A DNA stretch of 64,000 bases from Tessaracoccus lapidicaptus (GCF_001693815.1 NZ_MBQD01000022.1:62001-126000); one strand, 5' to 3'; positions 1 through 8,447 are shown, counted from the stretch's first letter. The notes: generated by a model from the sequence alone, not told the origin. Translations and numbers: made by a program.

Positions 1-570
1 CTGGAGATCGTGAAGATCTGGGACGGCGGGATGAGCTTCCACGGAGGCGCGATCGGCGTCGTGCTCGGGCTGGCGTGGTTCGGGTGGCGGAAGGGGCGCC
101 CCTTCCTGCAGGTGGCGGACTTCCTGGTGCCCGCGGTCCCGATCGGCCTGGCCGCCGGGCGCTTCGGCAACTTCATCAACGGTGAGCTCTGGGGGCGCGA
201 GGCCTCGGCGGACCTGCCCTGGGCGATGCGGTTCCCCACCGGCGGCGACGTCCTGCGCCACCCGTCGCAGCTCTACCAGATGCTCCTGGAAGGCCTGCTG
301 CTCTTCGTCCTCCTGTGGTGGTACGCCCGCAAGCCGAGGTACCGCGGCCAGATCGCCGGTGCATTCCTGGCCGGCTACGGGTTCTTCCGGTTCGTCGCGG
401 AGTTCTGGCGCGAGCCCGACGCGCACCTCGGTTTCCTGTCGCTGGGACTCAGCATGGGGCAGTGGCTGTCGCTGCCGATGATCGTCGCCGGTGTGGTGCT
501 GTGGTCGTGGGCGAGGACGCGCGCGGTGTCCGACGTCGAGGCCGAGCCCGTCGTCGACGCTACGAGCTGA
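1..570 (+). CDS. lgt: Prolipoprotein diacylglyceryl transferase, C-terminal part (5' truncated by window edge)
   Basis: Lgt transfers diacylglycerol from phosphatidylglycerol to the lipobox cysteine of prolipoproteins in the cytoplasmic membrane, the first step of lipoprotein maturation. The frame is open from base 1, so the N-terminus lies outside the window; about 189 residues are present of a family length near 270-300. The family signature is clear: [10 protein letters not shown] near the start, then [16 protein letters not shown], containing the conserved arginine and asparagine of the Lgt active region. Several hydrophobic membrane segments follow (for example [11 protein letters not shown] and the final [14 protein letters not shown]). 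Several lipoproteins in this window (the binding proteins at 23618, 27582 and 31761, and the protein at 61762) would be substrates. Confidence 0.95.
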   Translation: MEIVKIWDGGMSFHGGAIGVVLGLAWFGWRKGRPFLQVADFLVPAVPIGLAAGRFGNFINGELWGREASADLPWAMRFPTGGDVLRHPSQLYQMLLEGLLLFVLLWWYARKPRYRGQIAGAFLAGYGFFRFVAEFWREPDAHLGFLSLGLSMGQWLSLPMIVAGVVLWSWARTRAVSDVEAEPVVDATS

Positions 571-593
571 GCGCTACCCACACGGCCCCACAG

Positions 594-660
594 TTCTCCA
601 CAGGTGGTGTGGACAACCCCGTCGATCCCGCGTCAGGCGTCCACATCCGGGTGTGGACAA
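594..660. promoter_or_regulatory. Cluster of DnaA-box-like 9-mers
   Basis: The 118-bp gap between the convergent ends of lgt and the ROK gene holds two exact copies of TTGTCCACA on the minus strand (608-616 and 652-660), one single-mismatch copy TTCTCCACA on the plus strand (594-602) and a weaker copy at 637-645. TTGTCCACA is the DnaA box form typical of high-GC actinobacteria. Because both flanking genes end here, a promoter role is unlikely. DnaA titration or a replication-related function is inferred. Confidence 0.5.
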
Positions 661-688
661 CTGTGTGGGGGGCTGTGGAAGCGACGCC

Positions 689-1882
689 TCAGGCGGCGCC
701 GCGCGTGAGGAACGAGTCGGGGTCCTTGACCACGGGGCCGAGGGCGATGAGCCCGGCACCGATCGCCGGCCGCAGCGGCAGAGCCGGGAGCGCGCCGACG
801 TCGATGTGCGCCTTGCGCCCCCACACGACGCGGCCCATGAGCTGGCGCGTCAACGGCTCCCTCAGCCACGGCTCGAGTTCGGCGAAGTAGCAGCACAGCC
901 GGATGGTCGACACGTCCCAGACGTTCATAGCGGCACCCAGCCCAATGCCGAGCGCGCCGACGGTCCGGCGAAGTACCGCCTCGGCCCGCTCGTCTCCGTT
1001 GGTCAATGCCCGGCGGTAGGCCTCCAGCGACGGTTGGCGCGACGCCGACAGCAGCGCCGGGAGGCTGACGATCGTCTCCATGCAGCCGATCGACCCGCAC
1101 CGGCACGGGACACCGCGGGGGTCGACGCAGATGTGCCCGAGTTCGCCGGACCATCCGTGTTCGCCGAGCACCAGCGTCCCGTCCCGGCACAGCGCACCCC
1201 CGATGCCGACGTCCCCGCACAGCAGCAGAAACGACGAGTCGGGGTCCGAGCGCATCACGGTCACGGCCGCGCACGTGGCATCGTTGGCCGCCGCCAGCGG
1301 GACCCGGCCGCCCTCGTGCGTCAGCGTCCAGTGGGCCCCGAGGGACTCGCCGTCCCAGCCGAGGTTGGGGGCGCGCACCACCCGGCCGCTGCGCACGTCC
1401 AGCAGACCAGGGATGGCGGCGAACGCACCGATCAGGTGCCCGCCCTCGGGCAGTGAGCCCAGCACCTGGCCGGAGAGCCGTTGCAGCTCCTCGACGGAGG
1501 CAGCCAGCCCGAGCTTGGGGACATCGGTCATGGTCTCAGCGGTGGCCTCAACGGTGCCGTCGAGATCGACGAGCACCGCTGACAGCCGACCGACCCCCAC
1601 CTGCAAGCCGAGGCCCAGCGCCGTCCCCCGGCGCAGCGACAGTGGGACGGCGGGCCGGCCGCGACCCGTGCCGGACGCGGTGCCCTCAGCGACGAGGCCG
1701 CCGTCGATCAGGTCGTCGACGAGCCGCGACACCGTCGAGCGCGTCATCCCGAGTTGGTGGGCAATGTCGGCGCGCGAAATGCGCCCACTGTGGTCGGCGA
1801 CCTTCCGCATGACCAACGCGAGGTTCGACGACCTCATCACGGCCTGTGTCATCCCGGACACGGGGCCCTGCATCTCTGACAT
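689..1882 (-). CDS. ROK family transcriptional regulator
   Basis: This is a 397-residue protein with an N-terminal winged helix-turn-helix (about residues 15-65, including RADIAHQLGMTRSTVSRLVDDL) followed by a ROK sugar-kinase-like domain. The ROK zinc motif is present as GHICVDPRGVPCRCGSIGC with the following ME, that is, the conserved histidine and three cysteines. Such proteins (NagC/Mlc/XylR type) repress sugar uptake or catabolic genes and respond to a sugar or sugar phosphate; the ligand cannot be read from the sequence. The start at 1882 is chosen because GAGGAGG lies 5 bases upstream; the frame extends 21 codons further upstream without support. It may act on sugar genes elsewhere, since neither neighbour is a sugar gene. 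Confidence 0.88.
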   Translation of the reverse strand: MSEMQGPVSGMTQAVMRSSNLALVMRKVADHSGRISRADIAHQLGMTRSTVSRLVDDLIDGGLVAEGTASGTGRGRPAVPLSLRRGTALGLGLQVGVGRLSAVLVDLDGTVEATAETMTDVPKLGLAASVEELQRLSGQVLGSLPEGGHLIGAFAAIPGLLDVRSGRVVRAPNLGWDGESLGAHWTLTHEGGRVPLAAANDATCAAVTVMRSDPDSSFLLLCGDVGIGGALCRDGTLVLGEHGWSGELGHICVDPRGVPCRCGSIGCMETIVSLPALLSASRQPSLEAYRRALTNGDERAEAVLRRTVGALGIGLGAAMNVWDVSTIRLCCYFAELEPWLREPLTRQLMGRVVWGRKAHIDVGALPALPLRPAIGAGLIALGPVVKDPDSFLTRGAA

Positions 1883-1969
1883 GGTGCCTCCTCGACCGCG
1901 CCGCGGACGCCGCGCGGGAGCCCCCCACTGCCCAGTCTCCTGCATATCAGGGGCGTGTGGAAGGGTTGT

Positions 1970-2305
1970 TCAGGAAAGGTCTTCGACGGCGTCCGCGTAG
2001 TCAGCGGCCAGCCGGGTGAGGTCGGCCCGGCAGCGGCTGATGACGCAGTGGTCGCCGTCGACGGGGATGCCCTCGCGCTGCCACTGCTTCCGGGCCAGCG
2101 GGACGAGCGGCTCGGGGAGCCGCCCGGCGGCGCTCGTGACCCGCCACCATGCCACCTCGCCGCCCCACTCGCCCATGATGGCGCCGACGCGGCGGGGTGA
2201 CGTCTCCACGAGGGCGGCGATGTCGCCGTAGCTCACGACGTGGCCGTGGGGGACCTGCTCGACGGCCCGCAGCACGCGCTCGATGACCTCGAGCGGGTCA
2301 GTCAT
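1970..2305 (-). CDS. Alkyltransferase-like protein (MGMT-family DNA base-flipping protein)
   Basis: This 111-residue protein matches the C-terminal DNA-binding domain of O6-alkylguanine-DNA alkyltransferase: VPHGHVVSYGDIAALV is the helix-turn-helix entry and WWRVTSAAGRLP corresponds to the active-site loop. In true MGMT this loop is PCHRV with the alkyl-accepting cysteine. Here tryptophan stands where the cysteine should be, so the protein should bind alkylated bases without repairing them, like the ATL proteins that hand lesions to nucleotide excision repair. Its ATG lies inside the last codons of the sirtuin gene (8-base overlap), implying translational coupling. It is the last gene of an aldo/keto reductase-sirtuin-ATL operon. 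Confidence 0.85.
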   Translation of the reverse strand: MTDPLEVIERVLRAVEQVPHGHVVSYGDIAALVETSPRRVGAIMGEWGGEVAWWRVTSAAGRLPEPLVPLARKQWQREGIPVDGDHCVISRCRADLTRLAADYADAVEDLS

Positions 2306-3053
2306 CGGCCACGCCGAGCAGCGCCGGGAGCTCATCGTCGAGTCTGCCCCGGACCACTTGATGAGCGACGTCGTCGTAGGCCGTCGGCGCGTCGTTGACG
2401 ATGACGCCGAACGCACCGTGCTCGACGGCGAGCGGGAACAGCCCGGCGACGGGATAGACGCCGAGGGTGGTGCCGACGGCGACGATCGCGTCGCAGTCCT
2501 CGGCGGCCGCCACCGCCGCGCCGAGGACGTCGGCGTCGAGGACCTCCTCGAACAGGACGACGGTCGCGCGGGTGATCCCGCCGCAGACCGGGCACCGCGG
2601 GTCCTCGTCGCCCGCCGCGACCCGCTCGAGCATCTCGGCCATCGGCCCCGTGCGGCCGCACATCTCGCACCGCCAGGTGCGGGCTGAGCCGTGGATCTCG
2701 TGGACCAGCTCGGGGCTGCTGCCCGCCACCTGGTGCAGGCCGTCGGTGTTCTGCGTGACGATCGCGCGGAGCCGGCCGGCCCTCTCCAGCGCGGCGATCG
2801 CCCGATGGGCGCGCGTCGGCTGCGCGGCCCACATCGCCGGGTCCGCCCGGCGGCGCCAGGCCGCCTTGCGGACGTCGTCGTCGCGTAGGTACCAGGAGAG
2901 CGTGGACACGAGCTCGGCATAGGGGTCGCGGGTCCAGAGCCCCTCGGGGCCCCGGAAGTCCGGGATGCCCGCGGCGGTGGACAGGCCGGCGCCGCTGAGG
3001 ATGAGGATGCGGCGGGCCTCGTCGAGGCTCTGGATCGCGGCCACTCGTGTCAC
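2298..3053 (-). CDS. Sir2-family NAD-dependent protein deacylase
   Basis: Sirtuins remove acyl groups from lysine side chains using NAD and release nicotinamide. The 251-residue protein carries GAGLSTAAGIPDFRG near residue 20 (NAD pocket), TQNTDGLH (NAD ribose contacts), catalytic HGS, and two CxxC pairs (CEMCG and CPVCGG) that form the structural zinc site. Length is normal for a bacterial CobB-like enzyme. Translation may begin at the GTG at 3053, which abuts GAGAGG, or at the GTG three codons later (3044), which has better spacing. It starts just after the aldo/keto reductase stop and overlaps the downstream ATL gene, so it is the middle gene of the operon. Confidence 0.92.
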   Translation of the reverse strand: MTRVAAIQSLDEARRILILSGAGLSTAAGIPDFRGPEGLWTRDPYAELVSTLSWYLRDDDVRKAAWRRRADPAMWAAQPTRAHRAIAALERAGRLRAIVTQNTDGLHQVAGSSPELVHEIHGSARTWRCEMCGRTGPMAEMLERVAAGDEDPRCPVCGGITRATVVLFEEVLDADVLGAAVAAAEDCDAIVAVGTTLGVYPVAGLFPLAVEHGAFGVIVNDAPTAYDDVAHQVVRGRLDDELPALLGVADD

Positions 3054-3060
3054 CCTCTCG

Positions 3061-4035
3061 TCACCAGGCGTACGCCTCCGGCGCGGCGCCGCCGGGGCCG
3101 GGGAAGATCTCGTCGAGCCGCTTGAGGGCGGACTCGTCGAGCTCGATCTCCAAGGCGTGCAGGGCGCTGTCGAGCTGCTCCATGGTGCGCGGGCCGATGA
3201 TGGGGCCGGTCACGCCGTCCTGGTGCAGCAGCCACGCGAGGGCCACGTCGCCGGGCGCCTCGCCGAGGTCGCGGCAGAAGGACTCCCATGCCTCGAGCTG
3301 CGCACGGTTCTCCTCGACGCGCCTGAGCATGCCGGCGTCCGCGCGGCGGCCCGACTCGATCTTCTGCAGCACCCCGCCCAGCAGGCCGCCACCGAGCGGC
3401 GACCACGGGATCACACCCAGCCCGTAATGCCGGGCGGCGGGCAGCACCTCGAGCTCGACGGTGCGCGCGCCCAGGTGGTACAGCGACTGCTCGCTGACCA
3501 GTCCCAGGGAGTGCCGCGCCTTCGCGGCTTCGTTCGCGGCGGCGATGTGCCAGCCCGCGAAGTTCGACGACCCGACGTAGACGATGTCGCCGGCCGCGAC
3601 CAGGCGATCCATCGACTGCCACACCTCGTCCCAGGAGGTGGCGCGGTCGACGTGATGCATCTGGTAGAGGTCGATGTGGTCGGTCTGCAGCCGCTCCAGC
3701 GACGCGATGGCGGAGCGCCGGACGTTGACGGCCGACAGCTTCGAGTAGTTCGGCTTGTCCTCGTCCAGGGTCGAGCCGTAGCACTTGGTGGCCAGGACCA
3801 CTTCGTCGCGGCGGCCCGACTTCGCGAACCAGCGTCCGATGATCTCCTCGGTCCGGCCGCGGTGTCCTTGTCCGCCGTAGCCGTTGGCGGTGTCGAAGAA
3901 GTTGATGCCCGCGTCGAGGGCTCGGTCCATGATGGCGTGAGCGTCCTCCTCCGAGGTGTGCGGGCCGAAGTTCATCGTGCCGAGGACGAGGCGCGAGACG
4001 AGCAGGCCGGAGCGGCCGAGGTGCGTGTACTGCAT
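3061..4035 (-). CDS. Aldo/keto reductase
   Basis: This is an NADPH-dependent reductase of carbonyl compounds with a 324-residue TIM-barrel. The catalytic tetrad can be seen: Asp and Tyr in FFDTANGYGG, Lys in VVLATKCYG and His in DLYQMHHVD. The C-terminal phosphate-binding part GPIIGPRTMEQLDSAL fits NADPH recognition. Overall character resembles the YajO/YghZ-like group acting on aldehydes or sugar-derived carbonyls; the true substrate is unknown. The gene is the first of a three-gene minus-strand unit and starts divergently from feoA with 163 bp between. A GGAAGG stretch upstream of the ATG is the likely ribosome binding site. Confidence 0.9.
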   Translation of the reverse strand: MQYTHLGRSGLLVSRLVLGTMNFGPHTSEEDAHAIMDRALDAGINFFDTANGYGGQGHRGRTEEIIGRWFAKSGRRDEVVLATKCYGSTLDEDKPNYSKLSAVNVRRSAIASLERLQTDHIDLYQMHHVDRATSWDEVWQSMDRLVAAGDIVYVGSSNFAGWHIAAANEAAKARHSLGLVSEQSLYHLGARTVELEVLPAARHYGLGVIPWSPLGGGLLGGVLQKIESGRRADAGMLRRVEENRAQLEAWESFCRDLGEAPGDVALAWLLHQDGVTGPIIGPRTMEQLDSALHALEIELDESALKRLDEIFPGPGGAAPEAYAW

Positions 4036-4127
4036 GGTGACAGATGCCTTCCAGACGGGATCGGTTCCACCCTAGTCAGGGCATGCGACCGAGGGGTGGG
4101 GTTCGCGTGATCGGCCGGGACGCCGGG

Positions 4128-4188
4128 TTAGGGAAGCCTCAGCTCATTAACGCACCCCGCGCCGCGGCATTAGGTGAGGCGGTGTTAG
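4128..4188 (+). promoter_or_regulatory. Two IdeR/DtxR-like iron boxes upstream of feoA
   Basis: TTAGGGAAGCCTCAGCTCA at 4128-4146 matches the 19-bp DtxR/IdeR consensus (TTAGGTTAGSCTAACCTAA) at 14 of 19 positions. A second, weaker site, TTAGGTGAGGC plus its right half, starts at 4170, 42 bp or about four helical turns further on. The second overlaps the region just upstream of a TAGCGT -10 hexamer (4186-4191), which lies 7 bases before the feoA ATG and would give a leaderless mRNA. Iron-loaded IdeR would therefore block ferrous iron import; the box match is by eye. Confidence 0.6.
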
Positions 4189-4198
4189 CGTAATTTCC

Positions 4199-4489
4199 AT
4201 GAGTCTGGTGGAACGGTTCGTGAGCCGACGGTGCGCCACCGCGCAGGCGTTGGCCGACGGCACCACGCGGTCCCTCGACACGCTCCCCGTCGGCGTGGCC
4301 GCGACCATCGCCGCGTTCGACTCCGACGACGCCGTCGCCCGCCGCCTGTTCGACCTCGGCTTCATGCCGGGCGAGCCCGTCGTCCCGCTGCGCCGCGCGC
4401 CGCTTGGAGACCCGCTGATGTTCCGCGTCGGCGGCATCGAGATCGTCCTGCGCCGGGCCGAGGCCCGCCGGATCCTCGTCGCCGCATGA
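4199..4489 (+). CDS. feoA: FeoA domain protein, ferrous iron transport
   Basis: This 96-residue protein has the SH3-like FeoA fold that assists the FeoB pore. The characteristic segments are a central RRLFDLGFMPGEPV, then the membrane-proximal strand PLGDPLMFRVGGIEIVLRRAEA that closes FeoA domains. The N-terminus has a short extension before the domain. The ATG sits 7 bases downstream of a TAGCGT -10 element and has no Shine-Dalgarno sequence, suggesting leaderless translation. Its stop overlaps the feoB start (ATGA). Regulation by iron through IdeR-like boxes at 4128-4188 is inferred. Confidence 0.93.
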   Translation: MSLVERFVSRRCATAQALADGTTRSLDTLPVGVAATIAAFDSDDAVARRLFDLGFMPGEPVVPLRRAPLGDPLMFRVGGIEIVLRRAEARRILVAA

Positions 4490-6423
4490 GCCACGCGCAC
4501 CACCACGGCGGCGGCGCCCCCGTCGCAGCGCCCACCGGTGCGCCGCGCATAGCGCTCGTCGGCAGCCCCAACGCCGGCAAGACCACCCTCTTCAACGGCC
4601 TCACCGGGCTGCGCGCGAAGACCGGCAACTACCCCGGCGTCACGGTGTCGCGGTACGAGGGTCGCGTCGACACCGACTCCGGCCCCATCGTCGTCGAGGA
4701 CCTCCCCGGCACCTACTCGCTAGACCCGATCAGCCCCGACGAGGAGATCGTCGCGCAGGTGCTCGACGAGGCCGCCGAACTCGCCGGCGTGGTCGTCGTG
4801 GTCGACGCCACGAACCTGCGACGAGGGCTGGGCCTGGTGGCGCAGGTGCAGCAGGCCGCGCTGCCCACCGTCGTCGTCTTGACCTTCGTCGACGAACTGC
4901 TGCGCCGCGGCGGCCGCGTCGACCCGGAGCGCCTGGGTCGGGCCCTCGGCGTCACGGTGCTGCCGGTCGTCGCGGGCGAGCGACGGGGGGTCGAGTCCCT
5001 GCGGCGGGTGCTGGCCGGGCCGTCGCTGTGGCCGACGCCGCCGGTCCTGCCGCCCACGGCCCCCGACGAGGTCGTCGGCTGGGCGCAGTCGGTCCTCGCC
5101 GCCGGGCACTTCGCGCCCCCGGACCCCGATTCGCGTACGGGCCGGCTCGACGGCGTGCTCCTCCACCCGCTGTGGGGGACGCTCATCTTCTTCGCGACGA
5201 TGTTCGCCTTCTTCCAGACGATCTTCGCCGTCGCCGCCCCGCTCCAAGGGCTCATCGAGGAGGCCTTCGCGTGGCTCGGAGAGCTGGCCCGCTCGTCGAT
5301 CCCCGTCGAGTGGCTAGGCCGGTTCGTCGCCGACGCGATCCTCGCCGGTGTCGGCGGGGTACTGGTGTTCCTGCCGCAGATCGCGCTGCTGTTCGTGCTC
5401 ATCTCCCTCCTCGAGGGCTCGGGGTACTTGTCGCGGGCGGCGTATCTCATGGACCGGGTGATGGCGTCGGCCGGACTGGAGGGGCGGGCGTTCGTCGCGC
5501 TGCTGAGCTCGATGGCGTGCGCCATCCCCGGCATCATGGCCACCCGCACGCTGCCGTCGGCCAAGGACCGGCTGGCCACGATGATGGCCGCCCCGCTCAT
5601 GACCTGCTCCGCGCGCCTGCCCGTCTACGTGCTGCTGATCGGCATGCTCGTCCCCTCGGACGTGCGCTGGGGCCCGGTGGGCGCCCAAGGCGCCATCATG
5701 TTCGGCCTTTACCTGCTGGGCGCGGCGTCGGCGATGACGTCGGCGTGGTTCTGGAAGCGGATCGTCGGCCGCTCGGGGATGGGCCTGCCGTTCTACATGG
5801 AGATGCCGAGCTACCGGTTGCCGAGGCTGCGGACCGTGCTCATCTCGGTGTGGGACGCGTGCGCCGCGTTCCTGCGCAAGATCACGTCGATCATCCTCGT
5901 CACCACCGTCATCCTGTGGGGCCTGCTCAACCTGCCGCTGCGCGGGGACACCGAACTGGTGGCCGCCGGGGTGGACCCGGCCGACAGCGTCGCGGTGACG
6001 GCCTACACCCTCGACCACTCCGCCGCCGCCGCGGTCGGCCGCGCCATCGCGCCGGTGTTCGAGCCGCTGGGCTTCGACTGGCGGGTCAACGTCGGCGTCA
6101 TCTCCTCGCTGGCCGCCCGCGAAGTGTTCGTCTCGACGATGGGCCAGGTCGCCGCCGCCACAGATCCGGAGAACCCGACGGCGGCCCTCAAGGACATGAC
6201 CCACACCGACGGTCCGCGGGCCGGCGAGAAGGTGTTCACGCCGCCCACCATCGCGGCGCTGCTGATTTTCTTCGTCTACGCGATGCAGTGCATGTCGACG
6301 CTGGCGGTCATGCGCCGCGAGACCGGCACGTGGCGCTGGCCGCTGATCGCGTTCGTCCACCTGGGCGTGGTCGCGTGGCTGATGGCGTTCCTCGCCCACA
6401 CGATCGTCGGAGTCCTCACATGA
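4486..6423 (+). CDS. feoB: Ferrous iron transporter FeoB
   Basis: FeoB imports Fe(II) across the cytoplasmic membrane with a cytosolic G-protein domain. This 645-residue protein begins with a histidine-rich tip, then G1 GSPNAGKTTLFNG (about residues 26-38) and G3 DLPGTYSL. The expected G4 NxxD is replaced by TFVD in VVVLTFVDELL, so guanine specificity may be altered. The membrane part has about eight helices with two Gate motifs, including SGYLSRAAYLMDRVM and the conserved LSSMACAIPGIMATR with its cysteine. The start is fixed by the ATGA overlap with feoA; frame sequence further upstream lies antiphase inside feoA and is not used. It is followed by a NifU-like gene, again with ATGA overlap. 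Confidence 0.95.
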   Translation: MSHAHHHGGGAPVAAPTGAPRIALVGSPNAGKTTLFNGLTGLRAKTGNYPGVTVSRYEGRVDTDSGPIVVEDLPGTYSLDPISPDEEIVAQVLDEAAELAGVVVVVDATNLRRGLGLVAQVQQAALPTVVVLTFVDELLRRGGRVDPERLGRALGVTVLPVVAGERRGVESLRRVLAGPSLWPTPPVLPPTAPDEVVGWAQSVLAAGHFAPPDPDSRTGRLDGVLLHPLWGTLIFFATMFAFFQTIFAVAAPLQGLIEEAFAWLGELARSSIPVEWLGRFVADAILAGVGGVLVFLPQIALLFVLISLLEGSGYLSRAAYLMDRVMASAGLEGRAFVALLSSMACAIPGIMATRTLPSAKDRLATMMAAPLMTCSARLPVYVLLIGMLVPSDVRWGPVGAQGAIMFGLYLLGAASAMTSAWFWKRIVGRSGMGLPFYMEMPSYRLPRLRTVLISVWDACAAFLRKITSIILVTTVILWGLLNLPLRGDTELVAAGVDPADSVAVTAYTLDHSAAAAVGRAIAPVFEPLGFDWRVNVGVISSLAAREVFVSTMGQVAAATDPENPTAALKDMTHTDGPRAGEKVFTPPTIAALLIFFVYAMQCMSTLAVMRRETGTWRWPLIAFVHLGVVAWLMAFLAHTIVGVLT

Positions 6424-6986
6424 CGCGCGCACTGCATCCTCAGGCCGTCCCCGGCCAGCCGTCGGCGGTTCGCTGGGTGGTCGACGTCGACCTGCCCGTC
6501 GGTCGCGTGACCGCCGCTCCGGGGACCGTCGGGCCCCTGCTCGAGTACGGGGTGCTGACGAGGATGTTCGTCGAACGCGGCGGGGTGTGGACCTGGCTCG
6601 CGCCCGGCCAGTCGTGGACCGAGCACGGGCCGCGGATCCGCGACGCTCTCGCGGCCGCCCTCGACCTGCCCGGCTGGGAGATCGACGAGAAGTCGGACGA
6701 GCTGCTCGGCCTCGTCGCGCGGGAGATCCTCGACGGCGAGCTCGCGGGCTACGTCGCATCGCACGGCGGGGTGATCACCGTCGCGGATGCGGCCGACGAC
6801 CGCCTCACGCTGGACTTCGGCGGCGCCTGCGAGGACTGCCCGGCCGCGAGCTCCACGCTGCACGAGCGGATCGAGACCGCGGTCAGGGCGCGCTATCCGC
6901 GGCTCGTCGGCGTCGAGCGTGTCGGGGGCGCGCACCACCGCCCCCGCGGGTGGCTCGGGCTGCCGGTCCCCGGTCGCGGCCGCTGA
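6420..6986 (+). CDS. NifU-like iron-sulfur scaffold domain protein
   Basis: The 188-residue product ends in a NifU C-terminal-type domain with GACEDCPAASSTLHERIE, that is, CxxC followed by the helix typical of NFU proteins. This domain assembles or carries an iron-sulfur cluster. The first 120 residues include a segment (PGTVGPLLEYGVLTRMFVERGG) recalling the Nfu N-terminal domain. The ATG overlaps the feoB stop, so the protein is made together with the iron transporter. It could link imported iron to cluster assembly, or act as an iron-sensing subunit in the place FeoC takes in enterobacteria; the latter is speculation. Confidence 0.8.
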   Translation: MTRALHPQAVPGQPSAVRWVVDVDLPVGRVTAAPGTVGPLLEYGVLTRMFVERGGVWTWLAPGQSWTEHGPRIRDALAAALDLPGWEIDEKSDELLGLVAREILDGELAGYVASHGGVITVADAADDRLTLDFGGACEDCPAASSTLHERIETAVRARYPRLVGVERVGGAHHRPRGWLGLPVPGRGR

Positions 6987-7103
6987 CGCCCCCACCCTCG
7001 CTCTGTCGCCGCCACGCGGCCCTGCCCCGCGCATGACCGGCACGACACGCCGTCGAACTGCCCCCTCGACGGTCCTCAGAGCGCCGAGAGGGGAGTGGAG
7101 CTG

Positions 7104-8372
7104 CTATTCGTGCTGCTGCGGGGCCTCGCCCGACGGCGCACCCACCGCCCCCGGCTCGGCGCCGGCACCGTGCTTGGGCGCCTCCACGGCCTCGCGGCCC
7201 GGGCCGACGGTGAGCGCCGCGATCCCCGTCGTGATCGGCACCGACAGGATCAGCCCAATCGCGGACGCGAACGTTCGCACGCCCTCCCCGGCGAACAGCT
7301 CCAGCCCGAACAGGTCGATCGGAGAGCGCGTGGTGAAGAACAGCAGCAGCAACACCGTGAGCGCCGTGCCCGCGTAGGCGAAGACGATGGTGTAGATCGT
7401 CGACGCGATGTGGTCGCGCCCGATCCGCATCCCCGCGGTGAACACCTGCAGCCGTGTCCAGCCCGGTGCCGCCGCACGCAGCTCCCACACGGCCGATGCC
7501 TGCGTGATCGTGACGTCGTTGAGGACGCCCAGGCCGCCGATGATGATGCCGACCATCAGCAGTTCCTGGAAGTTGATGCCGGGCGCCAGCTGGGCGAGGT
7601 CGTACTCGTTCTCGTCGGCGAACCCCGACAGGCGCGCGGCACCGACGGCGAGCATGCCCAGCGTCGTCGTCACGGCCAGACCCAGCAGGGTCCCCGCCAA
7701 CGCGGCGGACGTGCGCATCGACACCCCGTGCGCGACGTAGAGGACGATGAACATGATCACGGTCGACCCGGACAGCGCGACGGCCATGCCGGGCTTGCCG
7801 ACGATGATCGCGGGCAGCATGAAGCCCAGCAGCACCCAGCCCGCGATGACGAGCCCGACGAGCGCGAACAGCCCGCGCCAGCGCGCGACCAGCAGGGTCG
7901 CTACCGTGAACAGCGCCGCGAGCGTGATGAGGACGGGCAGCCGGTTGATGCCGCTGAACGCGTAGTGCACCCCGTCGCCGGTGGGGACGCGGGCGATCTC
8001 GATGACGTCGCCGGCCCGTAGCCCGTTGTGGACGTTCGCCCCCGACAGCTCGACGGCGGCCTGCCGGCCCTCGTCCTCGCCCGTGGTGACCGTGACGGTG
8101 GCGGTCAGGCAGGCCGCCGCACCCGTCGGGGTCTCGACGGACGACTCGCATCCGTCCGCCACCGACTCGATCCGAGCCTGTTCGTACGTGACCCCGGGGG
8201 CGTCGGCGATCTTGTTCAGCGCGGCGGAGACCTCGGACCCGGTCGGCCACAGCCAGATGAGGCCCGCGACGGCCAGCACGCCGAACACCGCGAGCAGCCC
8301 GATGAGGGACGCCCGGGCACGCTGGCCGACCTCGACCACCCCGTGGCTGCCGTGTCCATGTCCGTGACCCAT
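7104..8372 (-). CDS. YibE/F family integral membrane protein
   Basis: This is a 422-residue protein with a histidine- and glycine-rich tip (five histidines in the first ten residues), one N-terminal helix, a periplasm-type domain of about 100 residues containing two cysteines, then a block of about seven hydrophobic helices with GLGVLNDVTITQASAVWEL, a conserved feature of the YibE/F family. The family has no proven biochemical role; a transport or membrane-quality function is often suggested. The start at 8372 is the first ATG after long non-coding-like sequence; it lacks a strong ribosome binding site. The C-terminal 30 residues are low-complexity Ala/Gly/Pro. It is convergent with the feo operon and divergent from the rhomboid gene. 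Confidence 0.88.
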   Translation of the reverse strand: MGHGHGHGSHGVVEVGQRARASLIGLLAVFGVLAVAGLIWLWPTGSEVSAALNKIADAPGVTYEQARIESVADGCESSVETPTGAAACLTATVTVTTGEDEGRQAAVELSGANVHNGLRAGDVIEIARVPTGDGVHYAFSGINRLPVLITLAALFTVATLLVARWRGLFALVGLVIAGWVLLGFMLPAIIVGKPGMAVALSGSTVIMFIVLYVAHGVSMRTSAALAGTLLGLAVTTTLGMLAVGAARLSGFADENEYDLAQLAPGINFQELLMVGIIIGGLGVLNDVTITQASAVWELRAAAPGWTRLQVFTAGMRIGRDHIASTIYTIVFAYAGTALTVLLLLFFTTRSPIDLFGLELFAGEGVRTFASAIGLILSVPITTGIAALTVGPGREAVEAPKHGAGAEPGAVGAPSGEAPQQHE

Positions 8373-8447
8373 GCGGCACAACTTACCTGCGCCGCTCAGG
8401 CGGGGCCGGCGGCCTGCGCTGTTCTGCCCGATGGGTACCCTCGTGGC

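Noticed and set aside
1883-1945. N-terminal extension of the ROK gene by 21 codons
   Set aside because: GAGGAGG sits directly upstream of the internal ATG at 1882, and the extension is Arg/Gly-rich without domain support.
6276-7043. A minus-strand frame opposite feoB and the NifU-like gene
   Set aside because: The composition (Arg, Gly, Asp, Pro) and absence of motifs or ribosome binding site mark it as a shadow of the plus-strand genes.
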